Shown here: positions 10,370 to 21,522 of the stretch, piece after piece | How positions within the stretch are numbered: position 1 is the first letter of the stretch | Layout: each line of letters begins with the position of its first letter | Assembly: GCA_003255025.1 (NCBI GenBank) | Contig: QANY01000261.1 | Location: 2,763,390-2,827,389, forward strand | Source: Datisca glomerata | Lineage: Eukaryota > Streptophyta > Magnoliopsida > Cucurbitales > Datiscaceae | Reading direction: 5' to 3' | Length of the DNA stretch: 64,000 nt | The notes under the pieces: generated by a model | Told to the model about the DNA's origin: nothing | Database searches by the model: none | What the model saw: the letters and a program-made list of their open reading frames with translations, nothing else | Translations under genes and position numbers: made by a program

Positions 10370-12080
10370 TTTTTAAGGGTAAGTTTCAGACTTGTAATGA
10401 CTATATGCCTACATGAGTGTACGTGGCTTGGGGTAATTTGAGTAATAATTCTTCTTCTCTGTGTTTTGATAAAAAATAATACTAACCTCCATTTCATTCT
10501 ATTTTAATTACATGAGAACATTGATGACAAAATGAAATTGCATGCTAATATGTGTGTGTATATATAGCTCATAATCCAATAAGGAAAATTGAGAAGGCCT
10601 ATAACTGATTTGGAGGCGCCTGGAAACTAAACTGCTTATGTAATACGACTAAGTTCAACTTGTTTTAGTGCATGCGTGCATGGTGTTGAATTTTTATCTT
10701 TGATAAATGAGAAAAACCGAACGACCGCTAAAATGCTTTAGAATTTAATTATTATCTTTTCACACGCGTGTTCTTTTTCCATCTTTAAAACCAATTTCTT
10801 TCTGATATTTTGATAATTAGTTTCTTGACCATTGTTTAATGACTTGGTAAAACTTTATTGTGGAAGTATGTAAGTCTATTAGAAAATCTCTCTCAATTGT
10901 TTTGAGATTCAGTTCTTATTTTATGAAGTTAATTATTAAAAAAAAATATTATCTAATATTGTGCTTGAATGAGATTTCTATTTTAAATAGAAAAGTTAGA
11001 GTTTTAGAACATTTATAAATAAGTGATTTTGGTTTAGGGTTCAATGACTCTGCTTCAACAGAAGATGAGAGATGACTACACCTTAAAAGGAGCATCTCAT
11101 TGTGAGGAGATTTTACCCAAGAGATAGATAGCAGCGATGTGAGAGGGAGCTCTATGATAGGAGGGTGATACCCCATGATACTGAAAGGGTAGTAAGAAGA
11201 TTTTCAAGCTAGTAGGTTGCTCAAGTCGATAGAGAATTGTGATGATGTTCATGTTATGTAGAAATTTAGGTGTAATGATGTTCATGTTATGTAGTTATAT
11301 CGATGTTGAGCAGTAATGTAATGATGATAATGAGATAATTGTGGACGTAGGTAAATTGACTGAACGAAATTAAAAAATATCATTTTATTGTTGTTTTATT
11401 GACGCTTTCATTACAATAAAGTCGATATAGAAAATAGGGTAAAAATATACTATTCACACTTCAACTATTAACTATTGTCATCTAACTCTCCGTAAACTTA
11501 GTATCAAAGTATCTTTAAAAATACTTATACAAGTATCAGTTGAATTGTTCCATTAAAGGTTGTCACATTTTATATTCAAAACTCAACAAGTGTTGAACAA
11601 GTGCGCTAGATAAATAATAAAAGGCGCTCATTTTAGATAAAAGAGAAAATCTTCAAGTAGAATATTAATCAATTCCAAGCAAGAACCAACTTTCCTTCAT
11701 AAGAAAGTGTGACTTCTTGCTTGAGGATAGCTTTCTGTTTAAGAAAGATATTTTATCAGAAAATGAAGGACTATAATTAGTTAAGTAGTTCACATGTTTA
11801 CAACGTATTAAGTTCTTGAGAAATAAAATTGACGAACCAAAATGACATTGGACAATTGAAAAGTTGATGATAGTTTATGAATCATTTTGACAGTTAGGGT
11901 TTAGAAGTAACAAAAGATGATTGTTAGAGGGATAAAAAAACCAGAAAAGGAAGAAAGGAGAAGAAGGAGTCCTATGAAATTAATCTCTCCAGCGTAAATA
12001 TTCAATATTGACAACTTTTACTGAGAGCTTTACATCATCATGGTGAGTGTTGGCAAGTGATCTATACTTATCTTTTGGGT
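10370..12080. other. AT-rich intergenic DNA, no gene seen
   Basis: No supported gene. A 37-bp tandem step is visible at 11238-11300, where GATGTTCATGTTATGTAG occurs twice. The rest is unremarkable. Confidence 0.55.
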
Positions 12081-12084
12081 GATT

Positions 12085-12275
12085 AATCTTGCCTCCACAC
12101 ATTTTTTCTAGAGGACCAAGAGATCAAGCTTGTACCTAAGTAGATTCTATAACCACAACTAGATATGTGATAGATCACTTGAGCATTGTTGAAATTACCA
12201 AGCCTAGTCATTATGACATACTGCAATGCACCTATAGCACTACAAAGTTGAGTTACATCGGATAAGAGGATGTAT
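12085..12275 (-). pseudogene. copia RT-RNase H fragment
   Basis: The minus strand reads DVTQLCSAIGALQYVIMTR and later GYRIYLGTSLISWSSRKNV. These are two separate landmarks of copia pol: the YRSxxGALQYxTxTRPD block after RT and the SGYCxxLGxNLxSWSSKKQ block of RNase H. In an intact element about 60 residues lie between them; here only about 15 codons do, so an internal deletion has occurred. No LTRs were found nearby. Confidence 0.7.
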
Positions 12276-12279
12276 AACT

Positions 12280-13860
12280 AACTCTTGTCGACATGTTGTA
12301 ACAAATTTGTGGTATGCTTGAGCACTGTTGACATGGAAGAGCGCGGTGAGCTAGAGGTTGAGTCGGCAACATGACTAAGCTGCTGACGAACACTCCTAAT
12401 GAATGGAGAAAACCATATTTAATCCTAGAAAACAAGGTAGATTATTTTCTTTGAAACCCTTTATCTTAAAAAAACTTAATTATTTATTCATTGATGTTTA
12501 TCGTTAATATAGATCCAAAATCTAACACCACTGTCATCTATTCCTCTTCACTTAAATTAACTTTCACTAACAAATTACTCATTAATGAAAAAAAGTTAAA
12601 AGCATTACCTCATCTTTAATTCTTTTATTAGTAATTCCTCATTTTATTTTTAGGTTTGCTAAAGCAAACCTAAAAATTCTCAGTTTTTTCTACTGATAAT
12701 CTCGAACTCTCTAGTGGTTCTTTTCTTATGTGATAACACATAAGGAGAGGAAAGAAAAAGAGGCCTCTAGGCTCTAGCTACCTCAATCAGTACGATCGAA
12801 TTTTTCCTCCTATAGGATGAAAGAATAAAAAGCTGACATAACTAATTTGTCTCACATCGTACATACCAAAGAAATTTATTTTCTCATAGTGATGAAAATA
12901 ATTATACGAATGACTTGTAATTACTAATCTTTCTTTTCACAGTTTTCTGAGATTCAAAGATAACATTTAAATCTGTACTACGGAAAATGATCATATCCGT
13001 CCTTTTATGGTGACTTTTTGTGATAAAATATATATGAAGAGTTTCTTTTGTCCTCTTGGAATCCCTCTCCTTCTATACTATTTTGACTTCATTGTCATCT
13101 GATCAACCTTTAAGTTGATGCTGCGTCACCCACTTTAGAATCAATCCCCTCACCTTGTGTACTAAGTATTCTGCCGATGAAATCTATACCTCCCAATTTC
13201 CCCTAATATAAATGAATTCTCTCCTAATGTTTGGGATACCAATCTTCCCTCTATTTTTGTTTTAACTAGTGGTAAGCCTGTGCTCTTCACGGAATTATAA
13301 AAATATCAATCTTATAATTAGTAAATTTAGTAATTAATTGATTTTTTATAGAACATGAAATGTCAATTTGATTATAACATCCCTACTAATTTTGCTCCCA
13401 ATTTATAGGGAAAAAAGTAAAATACCAAAACCTTTGTAATTTTATTTGTTTTCAAGTCTTTTCTTGTGATTTTGAACTCATGTTAAGTTATAACCTTTGA
13501 GAACTATAATTATTTTTTTTAACAAATATTTCATTCATTTCAGAAAAGAGTACATGTCGATCAGGATAATAAGAAAATATATATCTATCAACAAAGATAA
13601 AATAAATCTCAAAAGATCAGCAGAAAATCTTAACAACCAAAATACATAAATGAGCCACAACAATAAGAAAACTATTGAACGAACATAGATGATAATTTAG
13701 AGTTTCATCTTGTCTCGTTCTAAGTACCTCGCCACCAAAAAAAGCTTGCACAACTGAAATCGATTGAAATACACTCTATCAAATCATTCAATGAAGAATG
13801 TGGCGCAATCAACCACCATAATTTGTAGATCTGGGCTAGTTTTATCGAAGATAGTCATAA
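12280..13860. other. AT-rich intergenic DNA with hairpins, no gene seen
   Basis: No supported gene. Two short inverted repeats are present: a perfect 14-bp-arm hairpin at 12647-12676 and a smaller one at 12729-12748 (CTTATGTG and CACATAAG around four bases). Confidence 0.55.
12647..12676. repeat. perfect hairpin, 14-bp arms
   Basis: TTTTTAGGTTTGCT and its exact reverse complement AGCAAACCTAAAAA are separated by two bases. There is no poly-U context or gene next to it that would suggest a role. Confidence 0.8.
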
Positions 13861-13882
13861 AATGAATGCCACCGAAGAAAAT

Positions 13883-14050
13883 CACTATAGATCTAGATCT
13901 AGGTGGAGGAAAAACCACCATAGATCTAGATCTAGATGGAGGAAAAATCACCATAGATCTAGATCTAGATGTAGGAAAAATCACCATAGACCTACTAGAT
14001 CTAGGTGGAGAACAAACCACCATAGGTTCATATCTTGGTGGAGGAAAAAA
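13883..14050. repeat. 33-bp minisatellite, about five copies
   Basis: CACYATAGATCTAG starts at 13883, 13916, 13949 and 13982, a constant 33-bp period; a fifth copy at 14018 follows a 36-bp step. Each unit holds overlapping AGATCT palindromes and GGTGGAGGAAAA. Because the period is a multiple of three, several frames on both strands stay open and spell periodic peptides (for example RSRSRWRKNHH). The frames around it do not continue into anything recognisable. Confidence 0.9.
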
Positions 14051-14101
14051 CTTTTATTATGAAAATGGAAGAAAACAGAATTAGAATGACAGAAAAAACT
14101 T

Positions 14102-14138
14102 CACCAGAAAAGGAGATCTGATATCTCCTTCTCCGGTG
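14102..14138. repeat. imperfect hairpin, 16-bp arms
   Basis: CACCAGAAAAGGAGAT pairs with ATCTCCTTCTCCGGTG at 14 of 16 positions around a 5-base loop. It follows the 33-bp minisatellite and precedes a GA-rich run at about 14166-14196. Confidence 0.7.
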
Positions 14139-14139
14139 A

Positions 14140-14905
14140 GGAACAGAAGTGATGAAGGAATAAGCGAGAGAGAGAGTTTTTTTTAGAGAGAGTTAGCTTT
14201 CGAACTATAATTAAATTTTGAGATATGATTAATTGTGTAAATTAAAATTTGTTTAATAACTCTACGATAGGGCTTGATATGATATAGATGGAAATAATGC
14301 TAAGTGTGAGAGCATAAAGTGCAAAAACTTATTATAAAAATACCATGAACATGAAAAAAGAAGATAAATCATAGAACCATAAAACGTCCAACTTCACGAT
14401 CTATCCTTGAAATTGTAGTCCCATTTCTTTATCCCTGTTTGAAAATCTACACGTAAAAATCTTTGCTTCTTCGTTTCTTCACATATCTCTTTTATCGCCA
14501 AGCTGGTCACAAAATAAAAGTTAATTAACATCTTACAAAGCCATAATCTTATTAAAGAACGTACAACACAAAAGAGAGAACAAAATTATGACATAACCAC
14601 GCAAGGTTTCATAGAGGATAACACATTTAAAGAAACATAGCAACTCTATTTAAAACCGAAAAAAATATTCTAAGTAAATTAGTATAACTCACGTCATGAC
14701 TAACCTTTTTGACTGAAACGTAAATTATTAATTAGAAACAAAAATTTGCAAAAAATAGATAATAAATTGTAGAAAAAAATTGACAAACGTTAGAAGATAA
14801 TAATAAATAATAAACCATTCGAAGGCCAGCAAATTTTTGCAAAGACACAATTGAAACGGTACTCCATATTTATATAATGGTTCATGGATATGGAATGGAA
14901 TTTAA
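14140..14905. other. AT-rich intergenic DNA, nothing seen
   Basis: No gene, RNA or repeat that I can support beyond the GA-rich run at its left edge. Confidence 0.5.
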
Positions 14906-14909
14906 TTTT

Positions 14910-15215
14910 GATTTGAAGAAATTTAACGACTGCCATAATTAATTTTCTTATTAGAGGTAACTCTTAATATGTCTTGAGTGAGAGTTTCAAAAAGTTAAAA
15001 AAATAGTTATTTAATTAATTGTTTAACTAATAGTTATATTAACGGATTAATTCATAATACAAAATATATTTAACATAAATTATTATTCTATTTGATTTTA
15101 AGAAATTTAATGATAGCCATAATTGACTTTCTTTATTAGAGTTGACTCTTAATATGCCTTGAGTGAGTGTTTCAAAAAGTTGGAAAAAGACATATTTAAT
15201 TAATTTTTAAATTAA
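14910..15215. repeat. diverged tandem duplication, about 184-bp period
   Basis: The block starting GATTTGAAGAAATTTAA at 14910 recurs as GATTTTAAGAAATTTAA at 15094. It is followed in both by CCATAATT, then CTCTTAATATG, then GAGTGAG and TTTCAAAAAGTT. Two copies only. Confidence 0.8.
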
Positions 15216-15309
15216 CATATTAGTTTATATATAAAAGATTATGCACGTACTATCTCTCATTTGAAAACTTATGATGACATTCCATTTAATTTAGAGGTCA
15301 CAACTGAGT

Positions 15310-15480
15310 CGGTTCAGTCCGTGAAAATGATTGAATCAAATCGTTACAATCCATTTCGGTCCGGTCTTGGACAGTATCGGGCCGGTTAAGGCTCACGGGT
15401 CAGGTCCAGGCCATCACGAGTCTTGTCTTCAAGGCCCGCGGCCTGACCCGAATGCTAGGCCCGGCAACCTTTGCTAAAAA
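15310..15480. mobile_element. GC-rich patch, possible hAT-type relic
   Basis: A locally GC-rich stretch carries GGTCCGG, CGGGCCGG and GGCCCG motifs like the internal parts of many plant hAT MITEs. No terminal inverted repeat or 8-bp duplication could be assigned, so this is a weak call. Confidence 0.3.
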
Positions 15481-15524
15481 ATTATTCAATTTTATCTAAA
15501 AAATTGAACAATTATACATGCAGT

Positions 15525-15600
15525 AAAGTTTGAACCCTTGACCTCTCACTTATAAATAACACTCTTTACCAATAGACCAAACAACCTTTATTAAACATAC
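15525..15600 (-). repeat. possible tRNA-derived SINE head
   Basis: On the minus strand, TTGGTCTATTGGTAAAG resembles a pol III A box and GGTTCAAAC a B box, about 30 bp apart, as in tRNA-derived plant SINEs. No poly-A or T tail or target duplication was identified. Tentative. Confidence 0.3.
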
Positions 15601-16190
15601 TTTTGAGATAAACATATTTTATCGAAAAATGACATTTCACCTTTCACATTTTTTGAAGATAAATATAACATTTCAATATTTTGACAAAAAAAAGATAACA
15701 TTACAATAAGAAAGTAGAGTTACAATCAAAACCAAGATCTTCATAAAACTATTAGGCCTAAATATAAATAAACGATTATAAATATTAAATAAGACTAGTA
15801 TACACCTACTTATGTATAGGGATGAAATCATGTTGATAAACAACACACAAAAATAGACCTCGAGAATCGGTTCATTCTAAAGATCCTCCACATCCAAACT
15901 TGGTTCGACCAACACTAAAAATGCATATCTCCATCAAGATTGGCTTAACCTCGAGTAAATCTGGTAAATTAAGGTTGTGTCATACACAAATAACTCTAAA
16001 AAAACTTCACAGAAACTAGATCCGAGAGAAAGAAAATCACCAAGAACCAAACATCTAGTGGAATAAAATATACAAAATCAGTAGAACAAATCCTTCTAAA
16101 ACAGAAGGGGACTCTGTAGAAACGCAAAAACCACCTAGAAAGAAAGAATAAGCGGAGAAGGAGAACAAGAGAAGAGGATGATAATAGATG
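15601..16190. other. intergenic DNA, possible promoter region
   Basis: No gene seen. It lies directly upstream of the 5'UTR-like exon on the plus strand, but no convincing TATA box was found at a suitable distance. Confidence 0.4.
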
Positions 16191-16199
16191 AGAGGGACA

Positions 16200-16536
16200 A
16201 AAAATAAAAAAGAAACAACTGATGGTGAGGGAGAAAGAAGAGAGAGAGAGAGAGAGGGCGAGAAGATGACAGAGAGAAGGAAAGGAAAGTGTCACGGGAA
16301 GATCTATGGAGCTCTCCCCGTAGCAGTGACGCTTCAAAGATTCGAACAAAACACAAGCTTCTTCTCTCTTTTCCATTCTTCCTCTTATCCTGTCTTCAAC
16401 CCAAAATCAAGGCACACAATCTACAGCTTAGGCGACTCCACCACCGCTGTAAGGTCACATACACAGCAGTTTCCCTCGACTACTTCAATCTAGCTCTCTT
16501 CTTCAAGCTTTTCTCACGATTTAGGGTTTTGGTCAG
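16200..16536 (+). other. 5'UTR-like exon with splice donor
   Basis: The segment starts purine-rich (GAGAGA at 16228-16262) and turns into a CT-rich leader (CTTCTTCAAGCTTTTCTC). It ends ACGATTTAGGGTTTTGGTCAG followed by GTAAGT, a near-perfect plant splice donor at 16537. This is the look of a non-coding first exon of a housekeeping gene. Several frames are open across it, but none resembles a protein. The decayed APC1 exons start about 260 bp downstream, in the middle of that protein, so whether this leader belonged to the same gene is unknown. Confidence 0.45.
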
Positions 16537-16720
16537 GTAAGTTTGCGAATCCTCCATGTTCAATGATACCCAGTTATGATTGAGCTCCAAGTTTCTGGAT
16601 TTAAATGTTTCTGATTTAGGATTTTGGTTGTGAGTGGCATGTTTCTAATTTAGGGTTTTGGTAGTGATTTGCATGTTCCTCTTATTGCGATTTGAAAGTT
16701 TCACGATTTAGGGTTTTGGT
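16515..16720 (+). promoter_or_regulatory. cluster of four telo-box-like motifs
   Basis: ATTTAGGGTTTTGG or a one-base variant occurs at about 16519, 16615, 16650 and 16706, around and just after the splice donor. Reverse-complemented it contains the plant telo-box AAACCCTAAA, known from promoters and 5'UTRs of ribosomal-protein and cell-cycle genes. The neighbouring text (GTTTCTAATTTAGG, GTTTCACGATTTAGG) suggests local duplication of one segment. Confidence 0.5.
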
Positions 16721-16797
16721 ACTGTTTTGTTTGACAAACAAGAATGAAAGCTAAGTTATGGAATTTCTTTTGTTTTGATACTATTTACGTAACACAG

Positions 16798-17627
16798 TTG
16801 ATGTTGACACTAGTTTACCGGTCTATGCTCCTCTTGAAGTTACAATTAGTGAGATTGAACATTATGCAGAAACATGTTTCTGTGAAGTTACCCCATGCCT
16901 TATGCCAGAATGAGCTAATGTAAGTTCGAAATATTCAATGGCAAAACACAATTGCTATTTATAATTCCCCATCTTTCCTTTGTTAATAGTTTAACAAAGG
17001 ATAGTAATGTTTTTGTTGACTGAATACTTTGTTTTCTCCTCTCAGTTGAAGACCATTAGACTTTGTAGCCTCGATACTGACCTCAAGTAATAGAGCTCAT
17101 TGCAGAAGGTAGATGGACACTACTATTGGCTTCTGTTAATTTAGTTTATAATGCTCCATACTTAATTTTTGTTTTTCCCTTTCACTTAAGTTTTAGAAAG
17201 GGAAACTAACCTTGATTCTTGCTCTGCAACAAACATCTACTCTTGTTGATTCATACTGCTCTATGATGTTTTAGACTATTGAAACAGGTAAACCATGGTA
17301 GACTATTGAAGAAAAGTACAACCCATTTAATTCAGGTGTTCTTTATATCAAGCAAAAAGTTGGGCTTGTTCTTTATAGTAGGTTAGTATTGGAACCCCTC
17401 TATTGATTTTTATCTTTGCGAGTCTCAGTCTTCTATCCAGTAGAAAGGACGGTATTGTCATTGTATTTGTATCACTATCATCTTTGTGAAGAGGACCTGC
17501 TCCTTTATTTACTAAAGACTTTTAGCAAGCACTTATGAATTCAATGCAGATCCAATACTGATTCCAGGAGTTTTGCTTGCAAGTGTTATTCAAGTGTGTG
17601 ATCAAGGACATATCATCCATTTTACAG
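16798..17627 (+). pseudogene. APC1: APC1 (anaphase-promoting complex subunit 1) exon relic
   Basis: Four short exons with GT-AG borders are visible. 16798-16919 reads DTSLPVYAPLEVTISE, then EVTPCLMPE. 17046-17108 reads LKTIRLC, then PRY, (stop), PQVIELIAEG. 17288-17381 reads KPW, (stop), then NPFNSGVLYIKQKVG. 17550-17627 reads EFCLQVLFKC, then DISSILQ. In order these match the C-terminal third of plant APC1, the scaffold of the cell-cycle ubiquitin ligase. Decay is clear: CGA to TGA at 16911, TGG to TGA and TGG to TAG (two Trp codons lost), and a one-base deletion near 17069. Introns are kept, so this is not a processed copy. The rest of the gene is absent on both sides. Confidence 0.78.
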
Positions 17628-17985
17628 GTAAATTTGATACTTATGGGGAGAAATTAGTTTTGATTAGCTGCAGCCTAAACCTAAACCTGTAGTCCTTTGA
17701 TGGTGGTAGGTTTATTATTTTTATTAATAGTGTTATAAATGCACAACATCCATGTTATTTATTTAAATGTACAACATCCATGTTTTTCCCCGAAAGATTT
17801 TTTTGGGATCTCAATAGCATTGGAGAAATTAGAATTTATCTCTTAATATTTTATGTTCTATTTACTTGAGTTAATCCCGTATTCCATTGGCTTGAAATAT
17901 GGACCTTTTGCCAAATATGCAAAAGTCTTTGTTTTAGGAAATTCAACTCTACATTCTGTATTGGGTTTTAATTTTAACATCTCAG

Positions 17986-18085
17986 ATTTGTGACAAGAAA
18001 AAAGTGTCATCTTCTAGTGGTGTGCAGACCAAAAATGGAAACTCAACCCTTTTTCTTCGAGATGGCCACTTACAAGGAGTATTAT
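17986..18085 (+). other. candidate exon, unknown
   Basis: A good acceptor (TTTTAACATCTCAG) precedes a frame reading ICDKKKVSSSSGVQTKNGN, then FLRDGHLQGVL and a stop. I do not recognise it and it does not resemble APC1. It could be a further decayed exon or chance. Confidence 0.3.
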
Positions 18086-18342
18086 AAACTTTGATGTGTG
18101 CTTATAGTTCATTTATTTCTTTCCATAGTTGTTTTTTGTTCTTTTTCATGTTTTCGTTTGATCTTCTTCCTTAATCTAAATACTTTAAAGAAGATTTATT
18201 TTGTGAAAGTTTTTAAGTAGAGTAAAAGGATCATTGAAAATGAGTAACATTTTTTTTTCATTTCTTGCTTAGACATGGTATTGAACCAAATTTTGAACAA
18301 GGAATATTGCTCAATGGGAGAAAATTTTTTAAGGTTCAAAAT

Positions 18343-19594
18343 TGTAGACACTGTATTTTGTCCGGTCCAATACTTTAAAATATACATTTTTTTGGCTCCT
18401 ATACTAGTCTAAGACTATGTGTATGATTTAAAAAATAGCCCAAGAATTAAAATTAAAAAAAAAGAGTTCGAGGACTAAAAAAATAAAGAATGAGTAAAAT
18501 GACTAAAAGTAAAAAGTGAAACTCTAAATTTACTTATAAATAGAGAGGTTGTCTTTACTTGAGGGGAGGTGATTTTAGAGAGAGAAAGAGAGATATTGAG
18601 AAAGAAGAGAGAATATCTTTTTAGAGGGAGAGTGTGTGAGAAAATATGAGAGACTTTCTAAGAGAGAGAGAAAATAGTCTTCATTTCTATTCATCTTTCA
18701 TCTTCTCTTATTCTTTTTTCTTAAAGTAGTTTAAATTTCTTGCACATTAGTAAACAATATATATCTTGTTCATTATTCTTCATTCTCTCTCATTCATACT
18801 CATGTAGTATATGCTCTCATTTCCTTTTCCATATATGTATGTGTGTGTTTGTTTCTTCTTCTTCACCTTTTACTATTAATCTTGAGTTTTATTTTTATGC
18901 GTTAATGATTTTTTTATAAATTTGATAATGAGATATCTTTGTCATCAACTCAATCAATAGGTATGAAGATACAGTCTTTGAGAGGTGCAAAATTAACTCA
19001 ATGTGAATCAACCCTTTAATGTGTTGAAAATATACATTTGTTGTAAAAATCTCCTATGATAATTTCTCATAAAAATGCATAAAATAAAGAGTTAAACATC
19101 TATATAAAAATCATACAAACATTTAAGCTTTGATTTTTTTTAATGTTCTCATAAGTCTTTTCATTTTTTTAGATCTTGTTGCTATTTTAGTGACACTTAT
19201 TTGAACTAGTTATTATCCAAAATCATCACTTTACTTTTTGATTGGCATTGGAGGAGAATATCTTTCTACAGGGAGAGTGTGTGAGAAAATATGAGAGACT
19301 TTCTAAGAGAGAGAGAGAGAGAGAGTCTTCATTTCTATTCATCTTTCATCTTCTCCTATTCTTTTTTTAAGATAGTTTAAATTTCTTACACATTGGCTAA
19401 CAATATATATCTTGTTCATTATTCTTCATTCTCTCTCATTCTATTCATCTTTCATTTCTATTCATCTTTCATCTTCTCCTATTCTTTTTTTTAAGATAGT
19501 TTAAATTTCTTACACATTGGCTAACAATATATATCTTGTTCATTATTCTTCATTCTCTCTCATTCATACTCATGTAGTATATGCTCTTGTTTCC

Positions 19595-19641
<47 letters not shown>

Positions 19642-21501
19642 TCTGTGTGTTTATGTTTGTTTCTTCTTCTTCACCTTTTACACTTAATCTTGAGTTTTAT
19701 TTTTATGCGTTAATGATTTTCTTACAAATTTGATAATGAGATATCTTTGTCATCAACTCAATCAATGAGTATGATGATAAAGTCTTTGAGGGGTGTAAAA
19801 TTAACTCAATGTGAATCAACCCTTTTAATGTGTTGAAAATGTACATTTGTTGTAAAAATCCCTATGATAATTTCTTATACATAAAATAGAGAGTTAAACA
19901 TCTATATAAAAATCATGCAAACATTTAAGCTTTGAATTTTTTTAATGTTCTCATAACTCTTTTCATTTTTTTTTAGATCTTGTTGCTATTTTAGTAACAC
20001 TTGTTTGAACTAGTTACCATCCATAATCATCCCTTTGCTCTTTGATTAGCAATGAGAGAAGAAAAGAAATATTGGTAATTAGTGAACTACGTAGTCCAAA
20101 ACAAAAAGAGTATATTTATATCTCAAACAAAAACTTTCTATTTTGAAATTTTATTGATAGTTTTTAGTGACACTTATTTGAACTACTTATCATCCATGAT
20201 CATTCCTTTACTATTTGATTAACAATGAGGGAAGAAAGGAAAAATGATAATTAGTAAGCTATGTAGTCCAAAATAAAAAAGGATATATTTATGTAAAAAA
20301 TCTATTTTTTTCATCATTTTTTTACGTGACAATTGGTTTAACTAATTACCGTTCGAAATTTTCTGCTATTTTTAGTAGGAATTATTGAAAAAAGAAAAGA
20401 AATGGTAATTAATAAATTATGTAGTAAAAAATAGTGTGTTCATGCCATTTATATATTTACATATATGTCAGTTATGAAATTAAGTATTTTTCATAAATTA
20501 ATTTACACATAAAAAATTTATTATTAATTAATTTATGAATATATAATTATTATATATTTTGTAAAATATGAAATTAAAAAAAAAACAAAGGGTGACATCA
20601 TCCTATGGTGACAGAGGGTGAATCACCCTCCCTTTAACAGATGGTGAATACCCTCTGTTAGGGACAAAGCTGTCCTTTTATATTTTTTTTGTTGTGTTTT
20701 ATTTCTTTTTCTTTTTTCTGTTGTTCATTTTTTTATTTTTTATTAATAGATATTTGTGTTTGTTATAATTTTTATATTTTATATATCTTTTTATTTCTTT
20801 CACATATTGTTTCTTTATTTTCATTCTACATATTCTTTTTAAATTTATTATACATTTTTATTATCTTTAACCTTTCTTTTTCATTATAGTTGTTATCTCT
20901 TCTTATTTATTTATGTATTATTTTCGTATTATCATGATTGTAATGTGATTATTGTTTCATTCTTTTATCATTAGAATTAGCATTCATAAATTTTGTTAAT
21001 TTAAAAAAAATCTGATGACGGGCTTTGAGATTTTTGGGATACCAAACTTCTCAAACTACTAAGGTGATGATTCATTTTTAGGATATCAAGAATAACTCCA
21101 ATAATGTTTTGATTTATAAAAAATAATAAAAAAATAAAAAAATAATTTTTCAATGATATTTGTACCATCTGTTAAATGTCATTGATTTTGTTCATTTTTA
21201 TGATGAAAAATGTACCAAATGAGACATTCAAAAATGGATTTATTTAACCTTATTTTAAAATATAATTTGAATAACATTTGATAAAATTTGGTAACCATTT
21301 TAACGATGGGTATTGTCGGGTGCTAATACCTTCCTCGCGCACAAATAACTCCCGAACCAACTTTGAATTTTCGTAGATCAAAATTTATGTTTTAAAATTG
21401 GATGATCAATCACACCCTAAAATGATTGGTGACGCTCTGAATTTTCTTTCCCGACAAATGTTTTTTCAATCACTGCTCCGCGTCACATGCACGTTGCGAT
21501 A
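18343..21501 (+). repeat. 5' LTR (about 3.16 kb) with internal duplication
   Basis: Homologous to 27811-30135 but about 830 bp longer. The extra length is internal: the segment beginning GAATATCTTT at 18611 is repeated from about 19256 (645-bp step). Inside the second copy a 124-bp unit (GATAGTTTAAATTTC at 19371 and 19495) is doubled again, and an (AT)n run at about 19601-19637 has expanded. A further motif, TTGAACTAGTTA with ATCATTCCTTT, repeats every 150-175 bp from about 19990 to 20420 and also in the 3' LTR. Confidence 0.88.
20590..20665. repeat. GGGTGA palindrome cluster in 5' LTR
   Basis: Several overlapping inverted repeats are built from GGGTGA and TCACCC, for example GAGGGTGAATCACCCTC near 20613, and ACAGAGGGT paired with ACCCTCTGT across about 50 bp. 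The matching region of the 3' LTR has its own version, so the structure is an LTR feature. Confidence 0.7.
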
Positions 21502-21504
21502 GCT

Positions 21505-21522
21505 TGGCGACTCTACTAGGGA
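21505..21522 (+). other. primer-binding site, tRNA-Arg type
   Basis: TGGCGACTCTACTAGGGA differs at two bases from TGGCGACTCTGCTGGGGA, the tRNA-Arg-complementary PBS that I recall for Ogre/Tat elements. It lies three bases after the 5' LTR end. Confidence 0.8.

Noticed and set aside
10949..11285. Two overlapping minus-strand frames of 62-75 codons
   Set aside because: No recognisable motif; composition as expected by chance for AT-rich DNA.
15525..15600. Functional tRNA gene
   Set aside because: Only box-like motifs are present; no cloverleaf with an anticodon arm can be drawn.
15996..16376. Minus-strand frames rich in Ser and Leu
   Set aside because: They fall on the complement of a GA-rich 5'UTR-like segment and show low-complexity composition without homology.
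20689..20889. Hydrophobic Phe/Tyr-rich frame
   Set aside because: T-rich part of the Tat LTR; the matching 3' LTR region does not conserve the frame.
18343..21501. Independent satellite or gene cluster in 18.3-21.5 kb
   Set aside because: The whole stretch is explained as the long 5' LTR, homologous to 27.8-30.1 kb.
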